From positions 248,001-312,000 of the forward strand of contig NZ_SPSB01000004.1 of assembly GCF_004571135.1 (NCBI RefSeq): a DNA stretch of 64,000 nucleotides, written 5' to 3'. Below, one piece after another: positions 46,036 to 54,636 of this stretch. Each line of letters begins with the position of its first letter. The stretch's first letter is position 1. The notes under the pieces were generated by a model, which was given only the letters and a program-made list of their open reading frames with translations, was not told the origin of the DNA and searched no databases. The position numbers and the translations under genes were made by a program. Source of the stretch: Algoriphagus kandeliae (GTDB lineage: Bacteria; Bacteroidota; Bacteroidia; Cytophagales; Cyclobacteriaceae).

Positions 46036-47121
46036 ATGTCTCACCAGCATACCCTTGTCATTAAAATCGGGTCCAATGTTTTGACCCAGTCCAATGGACT
46101 CCCGGACTTGGCTCGAATGAAGCATTTGGTGGAGCAATTAATGACTCTTCGGAAAGCTGGAAAAAAAATTGTTTTGGTGAGTTCCGGAGCTGTAGCTTTT
46201 GGTAGACAAAACACCCCAATTTCAGAAAAACTAAATCCCGTGCTCAAAAAGCAAATTTGGGCAGCGACAGGCCAAATACGGCTAATTAATGAATATCAAC
46301 GGCTTTTTCAGGAACAACATGGACAATTAATCGCCCAAATCTTGGTGACTAAAGAAGATTTTCGCGATAGAAAGCATTTTTTGAATATGAAAAGCTGTGT
46401 GGAAGCCCTTCTTCAGCAGGACATCATTCCCATAGTCAATGAAAATGACACCGTGACTATCACCGAATTGATGTTTACGGACAATGACGAATTAGCAAGC
46501 CTTACTGCAGCAATGATAAATGCGGATACTTTGCTGCTACTCACCAATGTAGATGGGATTTTTACCGGAAACCCGGAAAATCCGGATTCTGAATTGATTG
46601 AAACAGTCCATGCATCAATGGCTGAAATCTCCTCCTTTATTACAGCTTCCAAGTCATCATTCGGACGAGGAGGGATGCTCACCAAGTTTGCCATGGCTAA
46701 AAAATCAGCAGATTTGGGGATTGAGGTTCTCATCGCGAATGGTAAAACCGATGGAGTTTTGGTTGACTACTTAAATCAAAAATTACGATGCACACGCTTC
46801 GAACCGAAACGAAAAAGGCAAGCAACAAAAAAATGGCTAGCTCACGGATCCCACTACTACAAAGGAGAAGTATTTATCAACGAGGGAGCAAAAAAATCCT
46901 TGACTTCTTCGGTAATCCGCAGCCTATTGCCAATAGGAATCACCAAAATTGAAGGTGAGTTTTTGAAAGGAGACATTCTCTTAGTTAGGGATGAAAATGG
47001 AAAGCAAATAGGTTTAGGTAAAGCAGCCTATTCATCAAAAGCCGCACAGGAGAAAATCGGTCTCAAAAACCAAAAACCTATCATTCATTACGATTACCTC
47101 TACCTATTTGATCATGACTGA
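46036..47121 (+). CDS. proB: Glutamate 5-kinase
   Basis: A 361-residue enzyme for the first step of proline synthesis (ATP + glutamate to gamma-glutamyl phosphate). The amino-acid-kinase domain (~1-255) has [44 protein letters not shown] and [20 protein letters not shown]. The C-terminal PUA domain (~275-355) is the full-length form. The ATG at 46036 follows a very short upstream ORF (MKTLQ), which I do not regard as a leader. It overlaps proA by 8 nt. Confidence 0.97.
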   Translation: MSHQHTLVIKIGSNVLTQSNGLPDLARMKHLVEQLMTLRKAGKKIVLVSSGAVAFGRQNTPISEKLNPVLKKQIWAATGQIRLINEYQRLFQEQHGQLIAQILVTKEDFRDRKHFLNMKSCVEALLQQDIIPIVNENDTVTITELMFTDNDELASLTAAMINADTLLLLTNVDGIFTGNPENPDSELIETVHASMAEISSFITASKSSFGRGGMLTKFAMAKKSADLGIEVLIANGKTDGVLVDYLNQKLRCTRFEPKRKRQATKKWLAHGSHYYKGEVFINEGAKKSLTSSVIRSLLPIGITKIEGEFLKGDILLVRDENGKQIGLGKAAYSSKAAQEKIGLKNQKPIIHYDYLYLFDHD

Positions 47122-48355
47122 TTTTACTTCGCAATTTCAAGCAGTAAAAAAATCCAGCAGAAAACTAGCATCTATTGGAGACGAGCGAGTCCAAGATATC
47201 TTATTTGACTTAGCAGATTTGATGGTCAATCAAAGTGAGCTCTTGATTCATGAAAATCAACGTGACCTTGCAAGGATGGAAGAATCCAATCCTATGTTTG
47301 ATCGTTTGTTGCTAACTGAAAATCGAATCGAGGGAATAGCCAAGGAAATGCGACAGGTAGCTAAATTACCAAGCCCTCTTCATTTGCCTTTGGAAGAAAA
47401 AGTGCTTCCAAACGGACTGTTTTTAGAAAAAATCACTGTTCCTCTTGGGGTTATAGGGATTATTTATGAGGCTCGCCCCAATGTCACATTTGATGTATTT
47501 TCTTTGGCCCTAAAATCGGGGAATGGATTGATTCTGAAGGGCGGTTCGGATGCTGATTATTCTAATCGGGCCATTATGTCCTTGATCCATCAAACCCTTC
47601 AAAAATTTAACATACCTACTGAGGCTTTTTTGCTTTTACCTGCAGATCGCACCGCGACAAAAGCCCTTTTAGAGGCCGTGGATCAAGTCGATGTAATTAT
47701 CCCTAGAGGTTCTCAAGGACTCATTAATTATGTTCGCCAGCATGCTAAAGTACCAGTAATTGAGACAGGTGCTGGTATCGTTCATACCTTTGTGGATGCG
47801 GAAGCAGACCTGGAAAAAGCGAAGGCAATCGTCCACAATGCCAAAACCCGCCGGCCGAGCGTATGCAATTCTTTGGATTGTTTACTGATTCATGAAAAAC
47901 TCCTTCCTAGCCTTCCAGAATTGATTCAGCCACTTTTGGATTGTGGAGTAAAAATATATGCGGATGAAAAAGCTTTTTCATCTTTACCTGAAATTGACCT
48001 CATTCAACATGCAAAAGGGGAGCATTTTGGGACAGAATTTCTAAGCCTACAGCTAGCCATCAAAACAGTTAAAAATTTAGACGAGGCCTTAGAGCATATT
48101 GCGACTTATTCTTCTCGTCACTCGGAAGCTATTGTATCGGAAAATCAAGAAAATCTCAATCGGTTTTTATTAGAAGTAGATGCTGCAGCAGTTTATGCCA
48201 ATGCTTCCACAGCGTTTACCGATGGAGCCCAATTTGGATTAGGAGCTGAAATCGGAATCTCTACTCAAAAACTCCACGCTCGAGGACCAATGGCCCTGAA
48301 AGAACTGACAAGCTATAAGTGGGTAGTTCGTGGAAATGGACAAATAAGAGCTTAG
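47114..48355 (+). CDS. proA: Glutamate-5-semialdehyde dehydrogenase
   Basis: A 413-residue enzyme that reduces gamma-glutamyl phosphate to the semialdehyde with NADPH. Motifs: [36 protein letters not shown], the catalytic Cys in [16 protein letters not shown] and the C-terminal [29 protein letters not shown]. The start is ATG 47114, overlapping the proB stop by 8 nt; the open frame to TTG 47108 is ignored. proBA operon is standard. Its last 4 nt overlap the end of the convergent hisIE gene. Confidence 0.97.
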   Translation: MTDFTSQFQAVKKSSRKLASIGDERVQDILFDLADLMVNQSELLIHENQRDLARMEESNPMFDRLLLTENRIEGIAKEMRQVAKLPSPLHLPLEEKVLPNGLFLEKITVPLGVIGIIYEARPNVTFDVFSLALKSGNGLILKGGSDADYSNRAIMSLIHQTLQKFNIPTEAFLLLPADRTATKALLEAVDQVDVIIPRGSQGLINYVRQHAKVPVIETGAGIVHTFVDAEADLEKAKAIVHNAKTRRPSVCNSLDCLLIHEKLLPSLPELIQPLLDCGVKIYADEKAFSSLPEIDLIQHAKGEHFGTEFLSLQLAIKTVKNLDEALEHIATYSSRHSEAIVSENQENLNRFLLEVDAAAVYANASTAFTDGAQFGLGAEIGISTQKLHARGPMALKELTSYKWVVRGNGQIRA

Positions 48356-48954
48356 GATTTTTGAGCGTGGCGTTGAATCAAAACCTCCATCACATCATCC
48401 AATTCGATTCCTTTTGCTTCTAGCAAAACCAAGTAATGAAAAAGCAAATCAGCTGCTTCCCCTAGGAAAAGCTCTTTATTATCATCTTTCGCTTCGATGA
48501 CAATTTCCACTGCCTCTTCTCCTACTTTCTGGGCGACTTTATTAATCCCTTTTGCAAAAAGAGATGCAGTATAGGATTTATCAGATGGATTATTTTTGCG
48601 GTCTTTGATGATTGCCCGAAGTTGATCTATGAAACCTGTTTTTGAGGAATTCACTTCAAAAAAGCAGGTATCTGCTCCCGTATGACAAACGGGCCCTTTT
48701 GGATTGGCCTTGATCAAAATCGAATCCCCATCACAATCCACAGCTACTGATACCAACTCTAAAAAATTCCCGGAAGTCTCACCCTTGGTCCAAAGTCTGT
48801 TTTTGCTTCTACTAAAAAAAGTAACCATCCCCGTTTCCTGAGTTTTGGTTAATGCTTCCTCATTCATATAACCTTGCATCAGCACCTTTCCGCTCACAGC
48901 ATCTTGGACGATGGCGGGGACGAGGCCGTTCATTTTATTAAAGTCGATGTTCAT
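48352..48954 (-). CDS. hisIE: Bifunctional phosphoribosyl-AMP cyclohydrolase/phosphoribosyl-ATP pyrophosphatase
   Basis: A 200-residue fusion for steps 2 and 3 of histidine synthesis. The HisI domain (~1-105) has [21 protein letters not shown], the metal-binding DCDGDSILI and [12 protein letters not shown] with zinc-site cysteines. The HisE domain (~115-200) has [29 protein letters not shown]. Last gene of the phhA-hisH-hisA-hisF-hisIE series. Separated from hisF by a 186-nt gap filled with hairpin repeats. Its stop overlaps proA from the other strand by 4 nt. Confidence 0.97.
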   Translation of the reverse strand: MNIDFNKMNGLVPAIVQDAVSGKVLMQGYMNEEALTKTQETGMVTFFSRSKNRLWTKGETSGNFLELVSVAVDCDGDSILIKANPKGPVCHTGADTCFFEVNSSKTGFIDQLRAIIKDRKNNPSDKSYTASLFAKGINKVAQKVGEEAVEIVIEAKDDNKELFLGEAADLLFHYLVLLEAKGIELDDVMEVLIQRHAQKS

Positions 48955-48978
48955 GTCAATTTATTTTGAAACAAAGTA

Positions 48979-49066
48979 GAAATACTGTTGAAATACTGCC
49001 CGATAAATCGGGCTGAAATAACCCATTCTATTAACTCTGTATTTATTTCACCCTGACTTGTCAGGG
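48979..49066. repeat. GAAATAC / GCCCGATAAATCGGGC hairpin repeat, copy 1
   Basis: GAAATACTGTTGAAATACT precedes a perfect hairpin GCCCGATAAATCGGGC (48998-49013). A second hairpin CCCTGAC-TT-GTCAGGG follows at 49051-49066. A related copy lies at 51488. It fills most of the hisF-hisIE gap. Confidence 0.7.
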
Positions 49067-49140
49067 TATATTTCTATGGTATTTCGATTGTATTTCTCCC
49101 ATAACCAATTAAAACTTTCTAGGTATAAAAAACCAAATGG

Positions 49141-49896
49141 TTACTTTCTAATTGAAATTCCCTCCCCTATCAAATAACTTTTCAATTCAGGAATAGGGAT
49201 TTCTTTAAAGTGGAAAATACTTGCCGCCAATGCCGCATCTGCTTTTCCAAAGGTAAAGACATCCTTGAAATGCGGCATATTTCCCGCACCTCCGGAAGCA
49301 ATTACAGGAATGGATAAAGATGAAGAAATTTCAGCAGTCAATTCATTCGCGAAACCTGATTTGGTGCCGTCATGATCCATGGAAGTCAATAAAATCTCTC
49401 CCGCTCCCCGGTCAGCTACTTCTTGGGCCCAAGCTTGGGTTTTCAGAAGAGTTGGTTTTCTACCTCCATGCGTATGCACAAAGTCAATCCCGTCCATATT
49501 GCGAGTATCAATGGCAACCACAACACATTGAGAACCGAATTCCTTGGCCATTTCATCAATCACACCTGGGTTTTTAACCGCTGCAGAATTAATAGAAATT
49601 TTATCTGCGCCTGCTCCCAAGAGCACTTTTACGTCTTCTACAGTGGAAATCCCACCTCCCACTGTAAATGGAATATTGATGGCTTTAGCAACCTTGGTAA
49701 CCAATTCTGCTAAAGTCTTTCGCTTATCTACGGTAGCCGTGATATCCAAAAACACAAGTTCATCCGCTCCTTCATCAGAGTAGATTTTTGCCAACTCCAC
49801 CGGATCGCCTGCATCCCGTAATTGGACAAAGTTGACTCCCTTGACCGTGCGACCATCTTTGATATCTAGGCAGGGAATGATTCTCTTTGTTAACAT
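49141..49896 (-). CDS. hisF: Imidazole glycerol phosphate synthase, cyclase subunit
   Basis: A 251-residue (beta/alpha)8 barrel that, with HisH-derived ammonia, converts PRFAR to imidazole glycerol phosphate and AICAR. The catalytic Asp 11 is in [19 protein letters not shown] and the second Asp in [13 protein letters not shown]. The phosphate sites are GGGIST and IASGGAGN. The partner hisH lies upstream in the same unit. Start ATG at 49896. Confidence 0.97.
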   Translation of the reverse strand: MLTKRIIPCLDIKDGRTVKGVNFVQLRDAGDPVELAKIYSDEGADELVFLDITATVDKRKTLAELVTKVAKAINIPFTVGGGISTVEDVKVLLGAGADKISINSAAVKNPGVIDEMAKEFGSQCVVVAIDTRNMDGIDFVHTHGGRKPTLLKTQAWAQEVADRGAGEILLTSMDHDGTKSGFANELTAEISSSLSIPVIASGGAGNMPHFKDVFTFGKADAALAASIFHFKEIPIPELKSYLIGEGISIRK

Positions 49897-49957
49897 TATA
49901 TAGTATTCAAAACTTCCTTATTCTTCATTCGAAGTTCGGTGTTCGATATTTTTTTTA

Positions 49958-50089
49958 TTTACGATTTACGAAGGAGGATTTACGAGATTTTAGGGAACCT
50001 CAAACCTAGAAACCCAAGGTTGATTGAGATTACTGATTTAAGGATTGAAGTCCAATTGAAGTCGTAAATCCAAAATCGTAAATCGTACA
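49958..50089. repeat. Element bounded by inverted CGTA arrays in the hisA-hisF gap
   Basis: TTTACGATTTACGA words at 49958-49986 face inverted TCGTAAATC...TCGTAAATCGTA words at 50061-50089, the latter abutting the hisA stop. The ~75 bp between have no ORF. The same layout recurs in the trpB-trpA gap. A CGAAGTTCGGTGTTCGA word precedes it (49930-49946). Confidence 0.55.
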
Positions 50090-50803
50090 TTAAAAGGCTG
50101 CAAGTTCGTCCAAACTCACTTTTCCTTCATAATATGCCTTCCCTACAATCGCCCCATAAACTCCTGTTTTTTCTAAATCTTCTAAGTCTTTTACAGAAGA
50201 AACGCCGCCACTTGCGATTAACTTAAGCTCAGGAATTTCCTGTAAAATCTCTCGATACAAATCCACTGAAGGCCCCTGTAATAAACCATCTTTAGCCACG
50301 TCAGTACAAATCACATAGCGAATCCCTTTTTCAAAATAGCTTTTAATGAAAGGAATTAAATCAACTGAAGTTGTCTCTTCCCAACCTCCAACAGCAATTT
50401 TCCGGTTTTTAGCATCCGCGCCCAAAATGATTTTTTCAGAACCATAAGAAGTGATCCAAGATTCAAATAATTCTGGATTTTTTACCGCAATACTTCCGCC
50501 TGTCACCTGCTTTGCTCCTAAGGAAAAAGCTTTTTCGATTTCTGGATCCGATTGAATTCCTCCACCAAAATCCACCTTCAAATTTGTGCCACTACAAATC
50601 CGCTCCAATACATCTGAATTAACAATCTTTTTAGCCTTTGCACCATCCAAATCCACCAAATGAAGCCGTTGAATACCTGCCCCCTCAAAACGTTTAGCCA
50701 TTTCAAGAGGATCGTCATGGTATTCTTTTTTGCTACTGTAATCGCCTTGACTAAGTCGGACACACATACCTCCGATGAGGTCTATTGCTGGAATGATATA
50801 CAT
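50090..50803 (-). CDS. hisA: ProFAR isomerase (HisA)
   Basis: A 237-residue (beta/alpha)8 barrel that isomerises ProFAR to PRFAR, step 4 of histidine synthesis. The catalytic Asp 8 is in MYIIPAIDLIGGMCVRLSQGDY, and the second acidic residue in YVICTDVAKDGLLQGPS. The phosphate sites are DFGGGIQS and IASGGVSS. Length and motifs fit HisA rather than HisF or a PriA type. Upstream neighbour is hisH. Confidence 0.97.
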   Translation of the reverse strand: MYIIPAIDLIGGMCVRLSQGDYSSKKEYHDDPLEMAKRFEGAGIQRLHLVDLDGAKAKKIVNSDVLERICSGTNLKVDFGGGIQSDPEIEKAFSLGAKQVTGGSIAVKNPELFESWITSYGSEKIILGADAKNRKIAVGGWEETTSVDLIPFIKSYFEKGIRYVICTDVAKDGLLQGPSVDLYREILQEIPELKLIASGGVSSVKDLEDLEKTGVYGAIVGKAYYEGKVSLDELAAF

Positions 50804-50850
50804 GGGAAAGTTTGAGATATAAAATTGTAAGGTGATAAAATTTTTTTAGG

Positions 50851-50879
50851 CCGTATTTCGTACCTCGTACTTCGTATTT
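50851..50879. repeat. CGTA-rich repeat in the hisH-hisA gap
   Basis: CCGTATTTCGTACCTCGTACTTCGTATTTC-type words, adjoining the hisH stop codon. Same family as the copies at 76, 49958, 53652 and 54479. Confidence 0.5.
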
Positions 50880-51476
50880 CTAGATTGACAGAAAATTACT
50901 TAACAACTTCTCTCCAACCGTGCTGCTTTTCTCGGGATGGGCTTGAATTGCCCAATAATTATCCCGATGGAGAATAGCTGTAAAATCATGGATATAGTGG
51001 GTAGTGGCAATGGTTACTTCACTCAATTCAGCGTAGTAGCTATGGACATAATATAAAAACTTCGGGTCAGGAAGATCCTTCAATAAGGCATTTTCAGCTA
51101 GATTTTCTAACTCATTCCAGCCTATGTGAGGCACCTTAAATTCTTGTGAATTTTCAGGAATAAAACGCTTCACCTTCACAGGGAAAATCCCTAAGCAGTC
51201 GGTATCATTTTCCTCCGAATGCTCACAAAGCAACTGTAAACCCAAACAAACCCCTAGAAAGGGCTGCTTGATATCACGGATCAATTGATCCAAATGACGG
51301 GCTTTGAGATAAGTCATAGCAGAACTTGCCTCGCCTTGGCCGGGGAATATTACTTTATCTGCTGAGCGAATTTTCTCAGGATCATCCGTCAATTCAGCAT
51401 CAGCTCCCAAACGCTCCAATGCGTAAAGGACTGACTGCACATTGCCAGCGTTGTATTTAATTACAGCTACTTTCAT
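50880..51476 (-). CDS. hisH: Imidazole glycerol phosphate synthase, glutaminase subunit
   Basis: A 198-residue class I glutamine amidotransferase that supplies ammonia to HisF. The nucleophile Cys is in PFLGVCLGLQLLCEHSE (~80), the oxyanion strand in VIFPGQGEASSAM, and His-Glu in WAIQAHPEKSS near residue 183. The N-terminus MKVAVIKYNAGNVQSVLYAL is typical. It follows phhA by 91 nt, a gap that holds a hairpin repeat. Confidence 0.97.
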   Translation of the reverse strand: MKVAVIKYNAGNVQSVLYALERLGADAELTDDPEKIRSADKVIFPGQGEASSAMTYLKARHLDQLIRDIKQPFLGVCLGLQLLCEHSEENDTDCLGIFPVKVKRFIPENSQEFKVPHIGWNELENLAENALLKDLPDPKFLYYVHSYYAELSEVTIATTHYIHDFTAILHRDNYWAIQAHPEKSSTVGEKLLSNFLSI

Positions 51477-51487
51477 TCTTCATTTGA

Positions 51488-51539
51488 GAAATACAATTGA
51501 AATAAGCCCCGATAAATCGGGGCGAAGTAATTAGAAATA
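51488..51539. repeat. GAAATAC / GCCCCGATAAATCGGGGC hairpin repeat, copy 2
   Basis: GAAATACAATTGAAATAA, then a perfect hairpin GCCCCGATAAATCGGGGC (51506-51523), then TTAGAAATA. It occupies the phhA-hisH gap. It has no T run, so it is unlikely to be a simple terminator, but could affect RNA processing. Confidence 0.7.
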
Positions 51540-51567
51540 TTCCAACTTTATTTCAGAGAACTGACTT

Positions 51568-52359
51568 TTATTTTACCTTATTTTCAGCTAATATCTCCTC
51601 CAAAACCGATTCAATTTCAGGAATGGAGTTGTATAGCTGCTCATAACTTTCGATCACGAAATATTTATCCTGAAACTTATTTTTCCAGTACTCCTGATTC
51701 ATAATTCGGCGAACATCATATGGGTAATGAGCTGGCTCATCCGACAAACTGAATTGGGTTTCTCCTTTAGAACTCAAAATTCCAGCTCCGTAAATTCGTA
51801 ATTGCCCATTTTCTCGAATCAACCCAAACTCAATTGTAAACCAATAAATACGGCTAAGCAATTGGATTGCCCAAGGATCATCAATATGCTTCAAGGCAAT
51901 TCCAGAAAGCTGCTCCAAAAAGTCAACATATGGCTGATTGGTTAGCATAGGCATGTGGGCAAAGGCATCATGGAACATGTCCGGCTCTTCGAGATAATCC
52001 AATTGTTCCATTTTTCGAAGCCAAGTGGAAGAAGGAAAACGCTTATTGTTTAGCAAACCGAAAAACAAATCGTCGTCAATCAAACCCGGAACTACCTGCA
52101 CTGCCCAGCCAGTTGTCTCCTTCAATATTTGATTCAGCTCTTCAAAATTGGCAATTCGGTCAGCAGTAAACTTGACAGTTTTTACACCATCCAAATATGC
52201 TTGGGAAGCCGCCTCTGGCAAATTGGGCATTTGTCGCTCAAAGAGGATTTTCCAAACTTTGAAATCCTCAGGGGTATAAGCTTCATAATCCTGTTTTAGA
52301 TCTTTCAATCTCGGGTCGCTAAACACCCAGCCTTTTGGTTTATCTGTCATCGTTTTCAT
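51568..52359 (-). CDS. phhA: Phenylalanine 4-monooxygenase (aromatic amino acid hydroxylase)
   Basis: A 263-residue pterin-dependent non-heme iron enzyme that hydroxylates Phe to Tyr. The iron ligands are both His in EPDMFHDAFAHMPML (~125-132) and Glu in YWFTIEFGLIRENG (~172). The chain is the short bacterial form without an ACT regulatory domain. Start MKTMTDKPKG; the second Met (MTDKP) is equally possible. It is the first gene after the His/Tyr-codon leader at 52531-52584 and precedes hisHAF-hisIE. Pairing a Tyr-forming enzyme with his genes is unusual. Tryptophan hydroxylase activity cannot be excluded. Confidence 0.93.
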   Translation of the reverse strand: MKTMTDKPKGWVFSDPRLKDLKQDYEAYTPEDFKVWKILFERQMPNLPEAASQAYLDGVKTVKFTADRIANFEELNQILKETTGWAVQVVPGLIDDDLFFGLLNNKRFPSSTWLRKMEQLDYLEEPDMFHDAFAHMPMLTNQPYVDFLEQLSGIALKHIDDPWAIQLLSRIYWFTIEFGLIRENGQLRIYGAGILSSKGETQFSLSDEPAHYPYDVRRIMNQEYWKNKFQDKYFVIESYEQLYNSIPEIESVLEEILAENKVK

Positions 52360-52459
52360 ATTTGGGTTTACTTTTTATCTAACTCTTAATCCCATTTTGG
52401 GTTTTGGTTCTATTCAATTTGATACTATTCAAAACCTCCGTGGGTACATCCTTTAAACC

Positions 52460-52489
52460 AAAAAAGCCTATCCCTGAGATGGAATAGGC
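52460..52489 (-). terminator. Attenuator terminator upstream of phhA-his operon
   Basis: On the minus strand the stem GCCTATTCC (52489-52481) / GGGATAGGC (52474-52466) is 9 bp with one G-T, has a 6-nt loop and is followed by T6. Its 5' arm can pair instead with the antiterminator strand at 52522-52532. It stands ~100 nt before the phhA start, i.e. in the leader, not at an operon end. Confidence 0.85.
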
Positions 52490-52521
52490 CTTCATATCTT
52501 TTACCAAAAAAACATACTCAT

Positions 52522-52532
52522 CCTATTCCATC
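52522..52532 (-). promoter_or_regulatory. Antiterminator 5' strand of the phhA-his attenuator
   Basis: GATGGAATAGG (minus strand 52532-52522) is perfectly complementary over 11 nt to CCTATTCCATC (52488-52478), which includes the 5' arm and part of the loop of the terminator. It overlaps the leader stop codon, so a terminating ribosome would mask it. Confidence 0.8.
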
Positions 52533-52584
52533 ATTGAAGATAGTAGTGAGAATGATGAATATATGTTCTTGGAGTTGGATTCAT
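52531..52584 (-). CDS. Leader peptide with His and Tyr codons (phhA-his attenuator)
   Basis: A 17-codon ORF, ATG at 52584 to TGA at 52531-52533: MNPTPRTYIHHSHYYLQ. Six of 17 residues are His (codons 10, 11, 13) or Tyr (8, 14, 15); Phe and Trp are absent. Downstream genes make Tyr (phhA) and His (hisH, hisA, hisF, hisIE). The stop codon overlaps the antiterminator strand, the classical ribosome-mediated attenuator geometry. A ribosome waiting at codons 8-13 would leave the antiterminator strand free. One waiting at Tyr 14-15 would already cover part of it, so His and Tyr 8 may be the effective sensors. Too short for standard gene finders. Confidence 0.75.
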   Translation of the reverse strand: MNPTPRTYIHHSHYYLQ

Positions 52585-52616
52585 GCTACGAATTTAATGA
52601 GCTAAGTGGCTGATTG

Positions 52617-52624
52617 CAAAATTA
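52617..52624 (-). promoter_or_regulatory. Candidate -7 box for the phhA-his leader
   Basis: TAATTTTG on the minus strand fits TAnnTTTG, immediately after the aroF stop and 33 nt upstream of the leader ATG. No good TTTG -33 box lies at the right distance, so this is tentative. Confidence 0.4.
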
Positions 52625-52626
52625 TT

Positions 52627-53646
52627 TTACAGCAGGTCGAAAGTTTTTCTTTTATCGAAGATTTCTCTGATCCAAGCGGCTAATCTGGCACTTTGCGCAA
52701 AATCCAAAGTCTGTTGCCCATCAGAGTAAGCTTTCTCAGGAATTTCATGAGATTCATAAATGACCCCATCAGCTCCTGCCATCACTCCCGCCAGAGCCAT
52801 CTGTGGCACATAGGCTCGAATACCGATCCCGTGTGAAGGGTCAACGATCACAGGCAGATGGGATTTGGCTTTAAGAATCGGAATAGCATTGAGATCCAAG
52901 GTATTTCGGGAAGCCTTTTCATAGGTCCGAATTCCACGCTCACAAAGAATCAGTTTTTCATTTCCTCCGGAAAAAACATATTCGGCTGACTGTAGGAGTT
53001 CTTCAATCGTACCGGAGATCCCCCGCTTGATCATGACGGCTTTGTCTACTTTTCCAAGTTCGTCGAGGAGATTGAAATTTTGGGAGTTTCGCGCTCCAAC
53101 TTGGTAAATATCCACATAAGGATACATTTCCTCAATTTGGGAAGTTTGCATCACTTCGGTCACAATCTTGATCCCTGCATCTGAAGCGATCGAATGCCAA
53201 AGCTTGAGCCCTTCGATTCCCATGCCTCGAAAAGCATAAGGAGAAGTTCTTGGTTTAAAGACTCCACCCCGCATCATCCGAATGCCATTTTCTACGCAGT
53301 GGTCAACAACTTTTCGAATCTGCTCCTCGGACTCAATGGAGCAAGGCCCAGTGATGACGGCCATTTCCCCGTCTTTGATAAAAACTCCATCTCCCAAATC
53401 AATCGAAGTGGGCTTGGCTTTCCATTTTTTGGAAACCAATTTGTATTCATCAGAGACGATATGAATATCTCGGATTCCATCCAGTTGGCCGATCTTCCGG
53501 ATATCAAATTCTTTCTTACCGATACCGATGATGTAATCACCCAGTTGGGTTTTTACTTCAGTAGTTTTATAGCCGATTCCATTGACCTTTTCGATCAGGT
53601 TTTCCTTTTGCTTGGAAGAAATATCGGGTTGTAATTGGATAATCAT
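52627..53646 (-). CDS. aroF: 3-deoxy-7-phosphoheptulonate synthase (DAHP synthase, type I-beta)
   Basis: A 339-residue enzyme condensing PEP and erythrose 4-phosphate, the entry to aromatic synthesis. The N-terminal ferredoxin-like regulatory domain (~1-70, MIIQLQPDISSKQKENLIEK) is followed by the barrel: VITGPCSIESEEQIRKVV, RGGVFKPRTSPYAF, QVGARNSQNFNLLDE, MIKRGISGTIEE, VIVDPSHGIGIR and GVIYESHEIPEKA. In family members of this layout the N-terminal domain mediates Phe/Tyr feedback inhibition. No chorismate mutase domain. It ends the trp unit, 51 nt after trpA. The aroF name follows common use for this type. Confidence 0.95.
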   Translation of the reverse strand: MIIQLQPDISSKQKENLIEKVNGIGYKTTEVKTQLGDYIIGIGKKEFDIRKIGQLDGIRDIHIVSDEYKLVSKKWKAKPTSIDLGDGVFIKDGEMAVITGPCSIESEEQIRKVVDHCVENGIRMMRGGVFKPRTSPYAFRGMGIEGLKLWHSIASDAGIKIVTEVMQTSQIEEMYPYVDIYQVGARNSQNFNLLDELGKVDKAVMIKRGISGTIEELLQSAEYVFSGGNEKLILCERGIRTYEKASRNTLDLNAIPILKAKSHLPVIVDPSHGIGIRAYVPQMALAGVMAGADGVIYESHEIPEKAYSDGQQTLDFAQSARLAAWIREIFDKRKTFDLL

Positions 53647-53651
53647 TTTGA

Positions 53652-53681
53652 GGTACGATTTATGAAATACGATTTACGAGG
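53652..53681. repeat. CGTA-rich repeat in the trpA-aroF gap
   Basis: GGTACGATTTATGAAATACGATTTACGAGG-type words filling the short gap next to the aroF start codon; almost the same words recur at 54479-54506. Confidence 0.55.
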
Positions 53682-53697
53682 CTTTTTCAATAGAAAT

Positions 53698-54471
53698 CTA
53701 GTTAATTACAGCCTGTATGTAATCTTGAATATCTTGAGATTGATTTTTTGAGTCTTTGATTTTTTTGATAAATGCCGAACCAATGATAGCTCCATTGCTG
53801 TACTTGGAAGCGGTGGTGAATGTCTCTGAATCGGATATTCCAAATCCTATCAGCCGGGGATTTTTAAGCTTCATCTCTTGCACCCGTTTAAAATAGGCTA
53901 TTTGTTCTTCACTGATTCCACTTTTTGCTCCAGTGATTGAATGTGATGATACCATGTAGATAAACCCATCGGTATTCTCATCGATTTGTCGAATTCGCTT
54001 TTCGGAAGTTTGAGGGGAAATCAAAAAGGTATTAACCAATCCATATTCCTCAAATAAGGATTTGTACTCATCCAAATACTGCTGCATCGGTAAATCCGGG
54101 ACAATCAGCCCATCTACCCCAACCTCTTTGCATTTCTGACAAAACTCCTCCATTCCGAATTGAATGATTGGATTCAGGTATCCCATTAACACTACCGGAA
54201 GATTGATTTTTGCTCGAAAACCCCGCAGTTGCTCAAAGAGCTTTTTCATGCTCATACCATTCTCCAAGGCAATTTTATTGCTATCCTGAATGGTCGGTCC
54301 ATCTGCTATAGGGTCAGAGTATGGCACCCCTATCTCGATAATATCAGCTCCTCCAGCTTGAATAGCCTCCATGACGGGAATTGTATCTTCCAAATGGGGA
54401 AAGCCAGCTGTAAAATAGATGGAGAGCACCCGCTCTTGCTTGTTGTTGAATAAATAGTGTATGCGATTCAT
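53698..54471 (-). CDS. trpA: Tryptophan synthase alpha chain
   Basis: A 257-residue (beta/alpha)8 barrel releasing indole from indole-3-glycerol phosphate. Catalytic Glu is in IIEIGVPYSDPIADGPTIQ (~46-58) and Asp in VDGLIVPDLPMQ... The phosphate site is YMVSSHSITGAKSG and IGFGISDSE. The N-terminus MNRIHYLFNNKQERVLSIYFTAG is normal. Partner trpB lies 165 nt upstream, an unusually wide gap for trpBA, filled with repeat sequence. Confidence 0.97.
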   Translation of the reverse strand: MNRIHYLFNNKQERVLSIYFTAGFPHLEDTIPVMEAIQAGGADIIEIGVPYSDPIADGPTIQDSNKIALENGMSMKKLFEQLRGFRAKINLPVVLMGYLNPIIQFGMEEFCQKCKEVGVDGLIVPDLPMQQYLDEYKSLFEEYGLVNTFLISPQTSEKRIRQIDENTDGFIYMVSSHSITGAKSGISEEQIAYFKRVQEMKLKNPRLIGFGISDSETFTTASKYSNGAIIGSAFIKKIKDSKNQSQDIQDYIQAVIN

Positions 54472-54478
54472 TCTTAAA

Positions 54479-54633
54479 TTCGATTTACGAAATACGAACT
54501 ACGAGGCCTTCTTAGGTTTTTAACATTAGCTCTAAATCAGCCGTAATTCCTGTTTTCAATTATTGGGTTTGAAAAAGAATAAAGCATTGAGGTTCGAAAT
54601 TAGCTCGTAATTCGTACCTCTCACTTCGTACTT
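54479..54633. repeat. Element bounded by inverted CGTA arrays in the trpB-trpA gap
   Basis: TTCGATTTACGAAATACGAA words (54479-54506) face inverted CTCGTAATTCGTACCTC words (54603-54633). The whole trpB-trpA spacer is this ~155-bp unit; the middle has no ORF or terminator. The layout matches the hisA-hisF gap. Confidence 0.55.
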
Positions 54634-54636
54634 CCC

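Noticed and set aside
46015..46039. Five-codon ORF MKTLQ before proB as an attenuator leader
   Set aside because: It has no proline codons and no terminator or alternative hairpin follows; ATAATG overlap is likely chance.
49958..54633. CGTA-rich tracts as a CRISPR array
   Set aside because: Repeats are short, degenerate and irregularly spaced, with no unique spacers of constant length and no cas genes.
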